64,000 nt of DNA from the NCBI GenBank assembly GCA_945910005.1, contig OX246746.1, positions 40,051,005 to 40,115,004 of the forward strand, read 5' to 3'. Shown in pieces: positions 52,207-62,915 of this stretch; the first letter of the stretch is position 1; every line of letters starts with the position of its first letter. The notes beneath the pieces are model-generated. The model did not search any database. It was not told where the DNA came from and worked only from the letters and a program-made list of their open reading frames with translations. Origin of the DNA: Isoperla grammatica. Taxonomy: Eukaryota; Arthropoda; Insecta; Plecoptera; Perlodidae. The position numbers were made by a program, and so were the translations under genes.

Positions 52207-55200
52207 ATGGAATCCTTGTACAGGCCACCTTCAGAACTAAACCTGAACGGGAATTTGTCTGAAAATTGGCGCAAGTTCCGGCAGAAATTCGAGATATTTC
52301 TCAAGGCCACTGGTGGAGATAAAGAGAAGGATGACTCATCAAGGTATCTAAGCTACTGAGTTTCATAGGCGATGACGCCCTTGACGTGTATAATACGTTC
52401 ACCTTTGAAGACAGTGAGAGCAAGGGTAATCTGCAACAAGTCTTAGCGAAATTTGAATTATATTGCTCTCCCCGAAAAAATGTAGTGTATGAAAGATTTA
52501 AATTCTTCTCAATTTATCAAAAAGAAGGCCAACTGTTTGATCAGTTTCTGACAGAGCTTCGCATAGCGGCCAAGTCATGTGAGTTCCAATCCCAGGAAGA
52601 AAGCCTCATTCGAGATCGAATTGTCCTCGCCATACATGACAAGTCTATTCAAGAAAGGTTACTACGGGAACCGTCGCTGTCACTACAGAAGGCCGCTGAC
52701 CATTGCAGAGCAACCGAAGAAAGTCAGCGACAAGCCAAGGCGGTCCAGGAGAAAACATCGCTGGATGCAGTAAATGTAAAGAGGCTTTATCGGAAACCTC
52801 AGGGCCGCAGAGACAAAGTGTTTCAATCCAGTTCATCAAAGGGACAATCTTCAGAACCGTACCTATGTAGGAAGTGTGGCTACGAACATAAAGCATACCA
52901 GTGTCCGGCATTTGGGAAAACATGTGCCATATGTAAAAAACTTAACCATTTCGCAAAGGGATGTCCACAGAAGAAGCCTGTGAAGAAGATCCACGCAATT
53001 AAGGAACGTGACGAAAGTGAGGATCCTGGGGATTCATCCGACCCAGACGACCACAATCAAGACCCGCACAACCAGACATCTGATCCGGAAGAGCCTAATG
53101 AAGACTTATTTGTGCACGCAGTACATAAAGTACCGGTAAGCAAAGACTTAACGCCTGATCTTCCTTACTCTTCAGGCATAAAACCTGGTAACAAATCATG
53201 GTGTGAGAGCATTTTAGTTAACAATATGTTAGTTAAATTTAAACTGGATAGTGGTGCTGAAGCCAGCATCCTTCCCCTTAAGGTATTAAAGGAAATTAAT
53301 TCTAAACTTACGCTAAAGCGTACAAACGCTGTATTAGTGTCATATGGTGACAACAGTTTCCGGCTAAAGCCTGAAGGGCTGATTACCCTGACTTGTAAAG
53401 CAAAGAAAAGGTCCCCGATCGCAATAGATTTTATTGTCGTCAATAGTGATCATTTACCCTTGTTGGGGTTAAATGACTGCCTAAAGCTAGATTTAATTCG
53501 TCGTATTGACCAAATTAAAATCTCTCAGACTAAAGAAATGGTGATTCATGCCAACAAAGATCTATTCACTGGAACGGGTCATCTCCCAGGAATGCATAAA
53601 ATAGAATTAAAGCAAGGAGTTGTGCCAGTAGTGCACCCCCCCAAAAGAGTCCCTTTGAGTCTACACAGTAAACTCAAGGATACATTATCGCGGCTAGAGA
53701 ATGATAAAATCATCAAGAAGGTAGACCGACCCACCGAGTGGGTAAACAGTCTGGTATTGGTAGAGAAAGGGGACGGCAGTCTACGGCTATGTTTAGATCC
53801 CCGTGATCTAAACACAGCTGTAAAGAGAGAGCATCACATGATTCCCAAGGCAGAAGACTTAATAACTAGATTAAAGGGTAAAACCATGTTTTCTGTTTTA
53901 GACCTTAAAGAGGGGTTTTGGCACGTAGCATTAGACAATGATAGTGCAAACCTATGTACCTTTAACACTCCATTTGGGAGGTATCAGTTCTTAAGACTAC
54001 CCTATGGCATTTGTTCCGCTCCGGAGGTTTTTCAAAAAACTCTCGAACGTCTTTTTGGTGACATTCCGAATGTGGAAATCTATATCGATGACATTATCGT
54101 GGCCGGAGAAACTACCGAAGAACATGATGAGGCACTCACAAAGGTATTTGAAAGGGCACGACAATACCAGGTTAGATTCAATCAGGTGAAATTTCAGTTC
54201 AGGGTTCCTGTAGTAAACTATATTGGTCGTACTATTTCAAAAGAAGGGGTAGCTGTTGATCCCCGTCATGTTCGACCCATATTGGAAATGGCCACACCCA
54301 ATAACAAAGCTGATCTTACGAGATTTCTCGGCATGGCCAAGTATTTGGCGCCGTTTATTCCTAATCTTTCTCAGATAAGCGCCCCACTTCGTGGCTTATT
54401 AAAAAAGGAAGTTCTTTGGCATTGGAATTCTAAGCATGATAAATCTTTCACGACAATACAGTCTCTGCTTGTAAAACCACCCGTGTTGGGCATATTTGAT
54501 AGCAAAAAACCCATAACCCTACAGACCGATGCCTCTAAAGATGGCCTCGGTGCATGCCTTATCCAGGATGAGCATCCCATAGCATATGCCTCACGTAGTC
54601 TTACCCCAGGTGAAGTAGGATGGGCTCAGATCGAAAAAGAACTGGCATCCATAGTCTTTGGTCTTGAACGATTTCATCATTACACGTATGGTAACTTGGT
54701 CTCGGTTCACACGGATCACAAACCATTAGAATCAGTGTGTAAAAAACCACTAGATAAAGTGTCCGCCAGGTTGCAAAGATTGATGTTACGATTATTAAAA
54801 TACCAGATCAACGTGCAGTATAAGCCAGGGAAGTTTTTATACCTTGCTGATACTTTATCAAGGGCCTACCTTACAGACTCTGTCCCACCGGATCCAGAAA
54901 TGGACTACATTGTCCATTCTTTAGTTAAACACTTGCCCATGACGGAAGAGCGCAAGTTGGAGTTTAGAACTGCGACCGATAGTGATGAGGTGCTCCAATG
55001 CTTAAAGCAGTTATACCACATAGGCTGGCCCACTTACAAGAAAGACGTGCCAAGTAAAGCTCGATTTTATTGGAATCTTAAAGATAGCATTCATGTAGCT
55101 GAGGGCTTAGTATTTCTGGGTGACCGACTGATCGTTCCGGCACAGCTTCGACAGTTTATGTTGGAATTGATTCATGAGGGACATGCTGGTATCGAGAAGT

Positions 55201-56216
55201 GCAAGGCCAGGGCAAGAAGTATTTTATACTGGCCAGGCATGTCAGTAGACATAGAACATTCTGTGCTGAAGTGTTCAATTTGTGAACGTTTCAGAAGTCA
55301 GAATCAAAAGGAACCCATGCTTCCTCATGAGATCCCGAACAGAGCTTGGTCCAAGGTAGCTGCTGATATACTGGAAATTGGTGCAAAAAATTACCTAGTA
55401 GTGGTTGACTACTATAGTAAGTGGCTTGAGTTGGTTCAGTTAGTAGGGAAAACCGCTAACGAAGTAATTGTTAAATTAAAGTCTATGTTTGCCAGATTTG
55501 GTATACCAGATACCTTTGTGTCCGATAACATGCCCTTTAATAGCACTTCTTTCCATACTTTTGCCAAAGAATGGGACATCAACCTTGTAACTTCAAGCCC
55601 CACCTACCCCCAATCCAATGGGCTTGCTGAAAAAGCAGTTTCCATTGCAAAGAATATGCTTCGTAAATCAGCTAGCGAAGGGAAGGATGTGTACATTGCG
55701 TTATTAGAGTATAGAAGTACACCAATAAAAGGGTTAGACCTATCCCCTGCTCAAATGATGTTTAACCATAACATAAAGACCAAGCTACCCACATTATCTC
55801 ACCTGCTTGATCCACAGCTTAATGAAAACATAAAGTCCAAACTTACTGTACGTCAGGAAAAACAAAAACACTATTATGACCAACATGCAAAACCCTTGAA
55901 CCCTCTAGAACCTGGTAACAGTATACTGGTAAGAAAATCAAAATGTTGGGAACCGGCTCAAGTTGTAAGCGCCCACCACAGCCCAAGATCCTATATCATT
56001 AGAGATAGCAACAACACGCACATGCGACGTAATCGCAGGCACCTTAGAGAATCACCAAATCCACCTCCACCCATATGTGTACCTGAATCAGGAGGCTATC
56101 ACACAACTGAGAGCGAGAATCAACCCTCATCTAAGGCCACACCGGATATGCTACCCAATACAACACGCAGTGGTAGAGCTGTCACAAGACCCAAACGATA
56201 TGAAGATTTTGTCTAA
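52207..56216 (+). pseudogene. gag-pol: Gypsy-2 Gag-Pol polyprotein, one frameshift near the N-terminus
   Basis: ATG 52207 (MESLYRPPSELNLNGN) is followed by a one-base frameshift near 52340. The rest is open for about 1290 residues. Gag: two zinc knuckle-like blocks CRKCGYEHKAYQC and CAICKKLNHFAKGC. Protease: FKLDSGAEASILPL. RT: LRLCLDPRDLNTA, FSVLDLKEGFWHVAL and catalytic YIDDIIV. RNase H: LQTDASKDGLGACL and VHTDHKPLE. Integrase: HEGHAGIEKCKARA, CSICERF and DDE at AADILE, VSDNMPF and GLAEKAV. It ends in a basic tail TTRSGRAVTRPKRYEDFV. The frameshift lies in the Gag capsid part; whether it is programmed cannot be told, and a plain indel is likelier. Confidence 0.92.
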
Positions 56217-56309
56217 AGTAACAGTTACTTGGTACAGTGTCTGTACTGTTTAGTATATGTTACTGTATGTTATGATATTGTATGTATTGTATGTTATATT
56301 GCTTATGAT

Positions 56310-56790
56310 TGTAAAGTGTACGTGGCACTGGTGCTTGTTAACAACTTACTTGCTGTCTGTCACACCTTGGATCGTATTGTAATGGTTATTATATTGTCTT
56401 ATTATATTGTATCATATTGTATTTGTACCATATTGTATTATCATTACTTGTGGTCAACTTGTTGTCAGTCACACCTTGGATCGTATTGTAATGGTTATTA
56501 TATAATTGTCTTATTATATTGTATCATATTGTATTTGTATCATATTGTATTTGATATTATCATTACTTGTGGTCAACTTGTTGTCAGTCACACCTTGGAT
56601 CGTATTGTAATGGTTATTATATAATTGTCTTATTATATTGTATCATATTGTATTTGTATCATATTGTATTTGATATTATCATTACTTGTGGTCAACTTAC
56701 TTGTTGTCTGTCACACCTTGGATCGTATTGTAATGGTTATTATATAATTGTCTTATTATATTGTATCATATTGTATTTGATATTATCATG
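56310..56790 (+). repeat. Imperfect 108-123-bp tandem repeat in Gypsy-2 3' region, about four copies
   Basis: GTCACACCTTGGATCGTATTG recurs at about 56359, 56467, 56587 and 56710, with T-rich TATTGTATCATATTG between. It lies between pol and the 3' LTR and is non-coding. Confidence 0.88.
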
Positions 56791-56841
56791 AAATTTACTG
56801 TAAAAGTATTGCACTGAAGGGTCATTGACCAAGTGGTGAGG

Positions 56842-57037
56842 TGTAAGATACAGACTAACCAAGGCGGTGGACTCGGCTGACAGTCGAGTCACCAGCTGAA
56901 GGCTGCCTGGCAGTCAGTTAGCTATGAGACTCGGAGGGGAGTACACTTGTCATGTCTGTACAGGAAAGACAATAAAGTGACCTGCAAGTACCGTAATAAT
57001 AATGTCTCATTATTATCCAGCCATCCTAAAAACTACA
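56842..57037 (+). repeat. Gypsy-2 3' LTR (196 bp)
   Basis: One difference from the 5' LTR seen; followed by GGCAA. Confidence 0.93.
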
Positions 57038-57042
57038 GGCAA

Positions 57043-57580
57043 GACTACATAGACCGCACGCGCACCGCTCGGCACCTGGCTTGGGCAACGCCGAGCGCGG
57101 CAAGAGAGCGTAGCGTGACTCTTTAAAAATTCATATCTCGAGAAGTAATCTAACTAGAGACTTGAATTTGATTGCGTTATTTTTTAAATAAAGCTATCTA
57201 AAATGTTTATATGAAGTACTTTTTCAGTTATTACGCTTCAATAAAAGTTTTAAGCTTAACATTCCGAAACTAAAAACTTTGAGTAGGAAAATGTTTTTTA
57301 AATGTATAATATAATAATTAAATTTGAAAATTTTCTACACAAATACATTGTAATTGAAAAATGCTATTTAAAATACAAAAGTTTTTTTAAATTGGTTAAG
57401 TACTTTGGTTTGCATAGCCATTAGTGTGAATTATATAAAATCCAAGATGGCGGCGTGTTTGGCCCTTTTGCCAGCTAAGCACCTCATGAATTACAACTAA
57501 GTACACGTTGTTTTATCATATTCCAAGGTCAAAATGCGTCGACCTTTTTTGTAAGCAAAACGTCCTTGGCTGAAGGACTA
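57043..57580 (-). repeat. LIR-1 right arm, outer part
   Basis: Inverse of 37945-38490 with scattered differences and small indels (for example CAGCCAAGGACG against CAGCCCAGGACG at the ends). Confidence 0.88.
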
Positions 57581-57827
57581 CACTGAACTTTGCTTCTAGC
57601 CAATTGAAATAGGAAAATAAAAAATAAATAGGACAATACTGACCACTGAAATATAGGCTAAAGGTTATTAGTAGGCCTAACAGTATTACCATAGTCATTT
57701 ACAATTTTTTTTTAGAAAAAGGTAAAAAATAATCGGCATCGGTGAGAATCGGTGTGTGGAATCGGTAAATAACTAGAATCGGAATCGGAATCGGCATCGG
57801 CAAAAAGGTGGAATCGGTCCAGCTCTA

Positions 57828-58278
57828 AAAGAATATTTATTTCACCAACACGTTTTACTTTGCGCGAACGTCTGTATTAGGCCTAGTTCGTAGATTGTAG
57901 TTCGTAGATTGTATACTTAGTACATTGTATCACTCTACACAGCTAAAAACAATAACACCACAAAACACCAAAAATCGTAGATTTTAAAAACGAAATTTGG
58001 AAAAAAATAAGCCCACTTTCACTAGGCTCTAACCATTAGGTTACATTTGTTATTTCTTCACTGACAACTCGACAATAGGTACCTTTTTTCACCTGCATAA
58101 TGTCAGCTATCTTACATTCATCCTGAGAGCAGAAAGTGTCCTATGGCACCTTCACGTGCTCAACTCTTATTACAATTGAAGCGTTGGCCAGACACTCTGC
58201 ATTTATTAGAAACTAAATCACCCTCCATTTGACTTTGTAGAGGGGGAGTTATGGTTTCATATTGTAACAACCATTACT
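57828..58278. other. Fas1 intronic sequence, no gene
   Basis: Nothing recognised between the right TAGAGCTGG-type end and the 41-bp array. Confidence 0.5.
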
Positions 58279-58616
58279 GGGACCACCTCATGTGCTCTTA
58301 TCAGTATAACACTGTTACTGGGACCACCTCATGTGCTCTTATCAGTATAACACTGTTACTGGGACCACCTCATGTGCTCTTATCAGTATAACACTGTTAC
58401 TGGGACCACCTCATGTGCTCTTATCAGTATAACACTGTTACTGGGACCACCTCATGTGCTCTTATCAGTATAACACTGTTACTGGGACCACCTCATGTGC
58501 TCTTATCAGTATAACACTGTTACTGGGACCACCTCATGTGCTCTTATCAGTATAACACTGTTACTTGGACCACCTCATGTGCTCTTATCAGTATAACACT
58601 GTTACTGGGACCACCT
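58279..58616. repeat. 41-bp tandem array, eight copies, touching Fas1 exon E1
   Basis: The unit contains GGGACCACCTCATGTGCTC and TTATCAGTATAACACTGTT. Starts are at 58279, 58320 and on to 58566, with a partial ninth at 58607. The array ends about 8 bp from the donor of exon E1. On the minus (gene) strand each unit contains CAGTAACAGTG, which resembles the true donor GAG/GTAACACTAG. Confidence 0.94.
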
Positions 58617-58624
58617 AGTGTTAC

Positions 58625-58870
58625 CTCGTTAATGTTCTTTTCGATGATGGTGTCCATGGGAAGACGACGTTCTACCAAATGCAAGTTAAGGATCTCCTTC
58701 ATCTTCTCCCGGTTTGACAGAAGGTTGTTAATGGCGCTGTTGTCGCTCCAAGCTTCGTTCGACGGAGCAAACAGCGTCAGTTCGTCCATTTTCGTAATCT
58801 TCTTAAGGAACTCGTCGCCAACGTCCAAAATGACTTCGTAAAATTTGTGCAAAGGTCCATCCACATTTTC
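58625..58870 (-). CDS. Fas1: Fas1 exon E1 (first half of FAS1 domain 3)
   Basis: 246 bp (82 codons, phase 0 at both ends). Acceptor CCATTTTCAG before 58870; donor GTAACA at 58624-58619 (minus strand). It encodes ENVDGPLHKFYEVILDVGDE, then FLKKITKMDELTLFAPSNEA (the FAS1 H1 block, TLFAPSNEAW) and LNLHLVERRLPMDTIIEKNI, ending NE. It joins exon E2 (VPTVADRK) in frame. FAS1 domains bind other FAS1 proteins or integrins at the cell surface; the specific partner is unknown here. Confidence 0.9.
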
Positions 58871-59119
58871 CTGAAAATGGCCCGACCGACGGTATTAGCA
58901 ACGTGAAATGGAAAGTCACCACATTTGCAATATGCATGCATACATGCTCACTGCAGAGTACAATTGAACATATTGGCCTCATTGTGGAATCACAGTTGCA
59001 CCTCTGTACGATAAGTGGACTCTCAATAACAATTGTATGTAATGTCAAACACTACACAAAACTACGTCTATGTTGGGCCCAGAAATCCACTCTTGGCCCA
59101 TGACTTACTTTAGACTCAC
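58871..59119. other. Fas1 intronic sequence
   Basis: No other feature; lies between exon E1 and a possible micro-exon. Confidence 0.5.
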
Positions 59120-59139
59120 CTTAAATGAAATCTGATAAT
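59120..59139 (-). other. Fas1: Possible 20-nt Fas1 micro-exon
   Basis: On the minus strand a strong acceptor (CTTGTGCTTCTTGTACAG) and a strong donor (GTGAGT) enclose ATTATCAGATTTCATTTAAG. Read with two bases completing a codon, it gives YQISFK before E1's ENVDGPL without a stop. Micro-exons are known in insect Fas1, but this one is inferred only from splice-site quality. Confidence 0.35.
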
Positions 59140-59682
59140 CTGTACAAGAAGCACAAGAGAAAATGCATATCAATGATTTAAGCAACACTCTTCTTTACCT
59201 TGCACATGATATTGTTGTGGTAAAAAAGAGAGCAAAGGACTTCTGGACCCGCTCTTAACACCCATTACTTTAAGATGGCACAGTCACCCTTCCAATCTTT
59301 TATAGGCACAATGTTGGCCGCATTCACCAATGAAAATAAGCCTGGATTCAAATCAAACACCTATTCAAACTGAGAAAGGTTAATTGCTAACCCAGCTGAT
59401 TAAATTATACTGAGGAATTGAAAGATTTTACAACTAGTTGTAAGACAGTGGTTACGGTACTGTTTCTCAACAAGTTCAATTCAGTACACTTGCAGAACGA
59501 TGAAAGGGCCTGTAAGCCTGCTTACTAACTAGATGATTTTACACAATGTATATAGATAGTGTACTTGCCTAGTGTAAGTAGCCAAACCCCAGACCTGGGT
59601 AGAAACGTAACGGAAGTACTGCTGCAGTACTGTAAAGGCTTTTTTTTCAGCAATGTGTCGGTAATCTCAAGACACTACTTTC
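59140..59682. other. Intronic sequence, no gene
   Basis: Nothing recognised. Confidence 0.5.
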
Positions 59683-59683
59683 G

Positions 59684-59990
59684 TTATCCTCGGCTGTGTC
59701 CGATGCCTTTCATTCCGTCGGCCCGTAGCCCGTATTAGGACAGCCTATTCATAGATGCTAACACGTTATTCTCGGCTGTGCCCGATGCCTTTCATTCCGT
59801 CGGTCCGTAGCCCGTATTAGGACAGCCTATTCATAGATGCTAACACGTTATCCTCGGCTGTGCCCGATGCCTTTCATTCCGTCGGCCCGTAGCCCGTATT
59901 AGGACAGCCTATTCATAGATGCTAACACGTTATTCTCGGCTGTGCCCGATGCCTTTCATTCCGTCGGCCCGTAGCCCGTATTAGGATAGG
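59684..59990. repeat. 82-bp tandem repeat, about 3.7 copies
   Basis: CGGCTGTG occurs at 59691, 59773, 59855 and 59937, an exact 82-bp period. The unit includes CCCGATGCCTTTCATTCC and GTCGG.CCGTAGCCCGTATTA. It is unrelated in sequence to the 82-bp array in hAT-1. Confidence 0.92.
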
Positions 59991-60077
59991 CCATTATTCA
60001 TTTTTAAAACATGAAAGAAAATATGATATTAAGTAAATTAATGATTGTCTGAGCTGAATCAATAAAACAGAGCTTGA

Positions 60078-60285
60078 ATTAAAACACAAATAAACACACG
60101 AACAATAACCACGGTCAAAAAATAAAAACACTCACCAGTGCGCTGCAGCGTCCGCTGTCTTCCTCAGACGCGAGGGTTCCCTCGCGTCTGAGGAAGACAG
60201 CGGACGCTGTCGAAAATTTACGCACTGGTGAGTGTTTTTATTTTTTGACCGTGGTTATTGTTCGTGTGTTTATTTGTGTTTTAAT
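60078..60285. repeat. Near-perfect 208-bp hairpin
   Basis: Outer arms 60078-60142 and 60221-60285 (65 bp) and inner arms 60146-60176 and 60179-60209 (31 bp) are exact reverse complements by eye, with a 2-nt loop and an 11/3-nt internal bulge. No coding. Confidence 0.9.
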
Positions 60286-60699
60286 ACTACTCCCGGTCTA
60301 ATAGTCTTGGTTCTTATTCTTCAGAGCTTGAATTATCTCATTCTTAATGTGGCTTTTAAACTACTTATTTCAATTGCTTTCCATTTCCTTGGACAGGGCT
60401 AAAAAAATACTATCCCCGATGCCTAGGGTTTGTCAAAATAGTAGTCGGGCAAGTAAAATTAGAAAAAGTTAGGTTTCTTGCAGCTAATTTACAATTCGTA
60501 TGTACTTTGCCGTGTCCTGGCCACCTAAAATTCTTATCTTATCTAATTTTTTTTTTAATTTTTCAAACTACTTTCTTCTCACAAAACATGGTATATCTAA
60601 TTATATAGTTTACAGATATGTTATGAATGATGTAGTACACAGTGTGAGAAGCCCATGTAGGTTACATGCAACCTGTGTGTGGGATGAGTATAGTTATTT

Positions 60700-61131
60700 A
60701 CTTTTGCCTTTAGGTGTCAGACAGTGGTGGTGGAGAGAACCAGACAGTAGTGGTGGTATAAGATAGTTTTGTAAACTGATAAGAAAGTATAATATAAAAT
60801 AAGATAAACAAATTAAAAATAATGGGCAATGGACGTAATAGTAACAGATAGGATTAGGAACTATATGTAACCAAACAATTGATAGATAAAAGTAATAGAT
60901 AAGTTAATTGTAATAAGATAAAGAGCAGTCTTTTGTTTAGTTTTCAATAAAAATGTATAAATAGACAAAAAGTATATGCTAAATAGTTAGAAATAATAAT
61001 TTTACATGGATGCAGGACACCAATCTAGGTGGATGGGACGTGGTTCCGCTTCCTGCATCCTATCTTCATAAGGCTACCTACGCACATATTTTCATATGTA
61101 TGTATACCATGTCTTATGATGATGAATAAAA

Positions 61132-61171
<40 letters not shown>
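60700..61171 (+). mobile_element. LINE-E 3' end (non-coding remnant)
   Basis: AT-rich sequence ending in a GGATGCAGGA/TCCTGCATCC hairpin (61008-61060), then AATAAAAAA and an (ATA)n/(TAA)n microsatellite (61131-61171). The layout (UTR hairpin, A-rich tail, TAA-type microsatellite) matches the LINE 3' ends elsewhere in the window. No RT coding is left, so family membership is inferred. Confidence 0.5.
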
Positions 61172-61173
<2 letters not shown>

Positions 61174-61739
61174 CTCTGTAAACCGGGTCTAAGAGTCACG
61201 TAAAAATTTGCTCCTTATTAAAAATGTAATATCCATGATAGAAGGAAGAATCGGTCCCAGTTTTTGACATAAGGGTGTTCCATAAGATGTCTACTACGAT
61301 GGAAATTGAAGGGAAGTACTAGTTTGCATTTATATTCACATAAATAATAGTTTAATTCAGTTTTAAGTGGTTGTTCCGAGATAGACGGGACTCCTTTTTG
61401 TTTAACATAGGAACAAATGAAGGTAGATGATTTTGGCAGACGCAAATTAGGTCAATATAGGCGTAGATTTAGTTCATATTTTCTTTACTCATAATTTACC
61501 AAGATTCATAAAGTTATGTGTATTAGCAGTTGTATGTAAGCACTTTTCAATCTTTTCAGAACTGAGAGGACTTTTCGTCTTTGAAATCTGAGAAGTAATT
61601 GGAAATTTACGAGAGGCAGTCCACTAAATTGCCGCTAACAGCGCGCGCGGTTCTGGAGTTCGACCAGGAAATCGCGAGAGGACTCGTATCAAGGACGTTA
61701 AAAGGAAATACTATGATACATGGATAATTTTTAAAATTG
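61172..61739. other. No gene recognised
   Basis: Nothing supported. Confidence 0.45.
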
Positions 61740-62332
61740 ACTTTTATCCAAACTGGGAGGTGTACTGACTGAGTGCTTTGTATTTCCGAAACAACACAAC
61801 GAACTTTGACAGCTGTTGTAAGAAATAATTTTGACAGAACATGACGTGAACATTAATATACCGAAGAACATTTAGAACTAGTTTAAACTTATGAGGGTGA
61901 ATCCTTCGAGACAACATCCATCCTGACATGGTTTTTGTGGTTTTCCATTGTCCATAGAGTAGAATTACTAGGGTGGCTTCGAGAAATCGGCCACGACCTT
62001 ACACACAGTAACACGACGCAAAGAAGACACACAAAGACAACGCAAATCAGATCATATTATCATTATGTAGTGTATACTATGAACAAGTACTAATAAAACA
62101 GTAGCGACTGAAGTTGAACAAGGTACCTCATGGAAATACTTGACATTACATCCGTATGGTCCGTATAACATGTAAACGCCGGCTTTGACCGAGATTGATG
62201 ACTGTTTAAACTAGTAACATGTGATTAGTGAAGTTAAATAAGGTAGACACATGGAAATACTTGACATTACATCCGTATAACATGTTAACGCCGGTTTTGA
62301 CCGAGATTGTATGATTGTGATACATTCAATAA

Positions 62333-62367
<35 letters not shown>

Positions 62368-62385
62368 TAATAATAATAATATAAT
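61740..62385 (+). mobile_element. SINE-like repeat, copy 1, with (ATA)n tail
   Basis: Contains GTGGTTTTCCATTG and AATCGGCCACGACC, then GGAAATACTTGACATTAC twice (about 62132 and 62250), GCCGGTTTTGACCGAGATTG and an AATAA-rich ATA repeat tail (62326-62385). A related copy follows at 62600-62957. The 'gtggttttcc...ggccacg' block recalls arthropod SINEs from memory. Confidence 0.5.
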
Positions 62386-62599
62386 ATGCCGTTCCTTTAG
62401 GCCACAATGTAAAGACAACTTGGCGAGAAAAGATAAACAAATATAAGGAGTTATGTATTGAAATAAAAAGGTAGTGGAAGCAGAATAATGTAACTGTGGT
62501 ACCGTTAATTATATCAGCAAATGGTATTGTTCCACGTAAACTCCATGACAGTATTAAACTAATTGGTCTCCAACCGAACATATACATCGAGATGCAAAA

Positions 62600-62915
62600 A
62601 GCAATAATTTTGAACACGTGTAGGATAGTGCGAAAATTTTTGAACTAAGAAGAATGAAGACTTCATGAAGTTCTCTATCCTGATGGTGATTTCGTGGTTT
62701 CCACCATACGAAGAGTGAATGCTAGGATGAGTACAAATCGGCCACGATCGTACATAGCATCCACAGTTCGTTTGGAAAAATAATATGGACAATGATATAT
62801 TTACTTAGTTCTAAGTAGACTTTTATAAGGTAAACACATGGAAATACTTGAAATTTATGTCCGTACTTCATGTTTACTCCGGTTTTGACCGAGTTTGTAT
62901 GTATTCCAACAATAA

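Larger units (their letters stand above)
51834..57037 (+). mobile_element. Gypsy-2 LTR retrotransposon
   Basis: 196-bp LTRs (51834-52029, 56842-57037) differ at one site by eye (CCTGTAAG against CCTGCAAG). The 5-bp duplication GGCAA flanks the element (51829-51833, 57038-57042). The primer site is TGGTGTCAGAAGTG. It has a single gag-pol reading frame in the order PR-RT-RNaseH-IN. It interrupts the right arm of LIR-1; removing it restores the exact complement of the left arm. Confidence 0.95.
37945..57580 (-). mobile_element. Long-inverted-repeat DNA transposon (LIR-1), split by Copia and Gypsy-2
   Basis: Left arm: 37945-38531 continuing at 48395-49570. Right arm: 57580-57043 continuing at 51833-50500. 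After removal of Copia and Gypsy-2 the two arms are reverse complements over most of their length (for example GTCTATGTAGTCTTGCC at 38473-38489 against GGCAAGACTACATAGAC at 57038-57054). A 3-bp CAC at each end may be the target duplication. The centre (49570-50500) carries a decayed minus-strand protein with SSDTDVIV and Cys-rich motifs. Its ungapped length would be about 4.5 kb. I do not recognise a named superfamily. Confidence 0.72.
36351..57827. mobile_element. Candidate hAT-like element bounded by TAGAGCTGGACCGATTCC ends, carrying the whole nest
   Basis: TAGAGCTGGACCGATTCC at 36351 and its inverse GGAATCGGTCCAGCTCTA ending 57827 are followed inward by further CGATTCC-type subterminal repeats on both sides. 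Subtracting the inserted elements leaves about 1.3 kb, a normal size for a non-autonomous or deleted element. No exact 8-bp duplication is seen (ATAAGAAT against AAAGAATA), so two independent single ends remain possible. Confidence 0.5.
18957..58870 (-). other. Fas1: Fasciclin-1-like gene, partial (four exons in window)
   Basis: Exons in transcript order: 58870-58625, 34530-34316, 30765-30603, 19098-18957. All have AG before and GT after on the minus strand. Their phases fit (0/0, 0/2, 2/0, 0/1), giving one continuous frame of about 255 residues over FAS1 domain 3 and most of domain 4 of an insect-type Fasciclin I. In insects that protein is a GPI-anchored, four-FAS1-domain adhesion molecule. 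Introns are about 24.1, 3.6 and 11.5 kb, largely made of mobile elements. Earlier exons must lie beyond 58.9 kb or outside the window, and later ones below 18.9 kb or outside. The orthology call is by eye; another FAS1-family paralogue is possible. Confidence 0.8.

Noticed and set aside
60500..60766. 88-residue plus-strand frame
   Set aside because: No homology recognised; it lies in a probable LINE 3' remnant and looks random.
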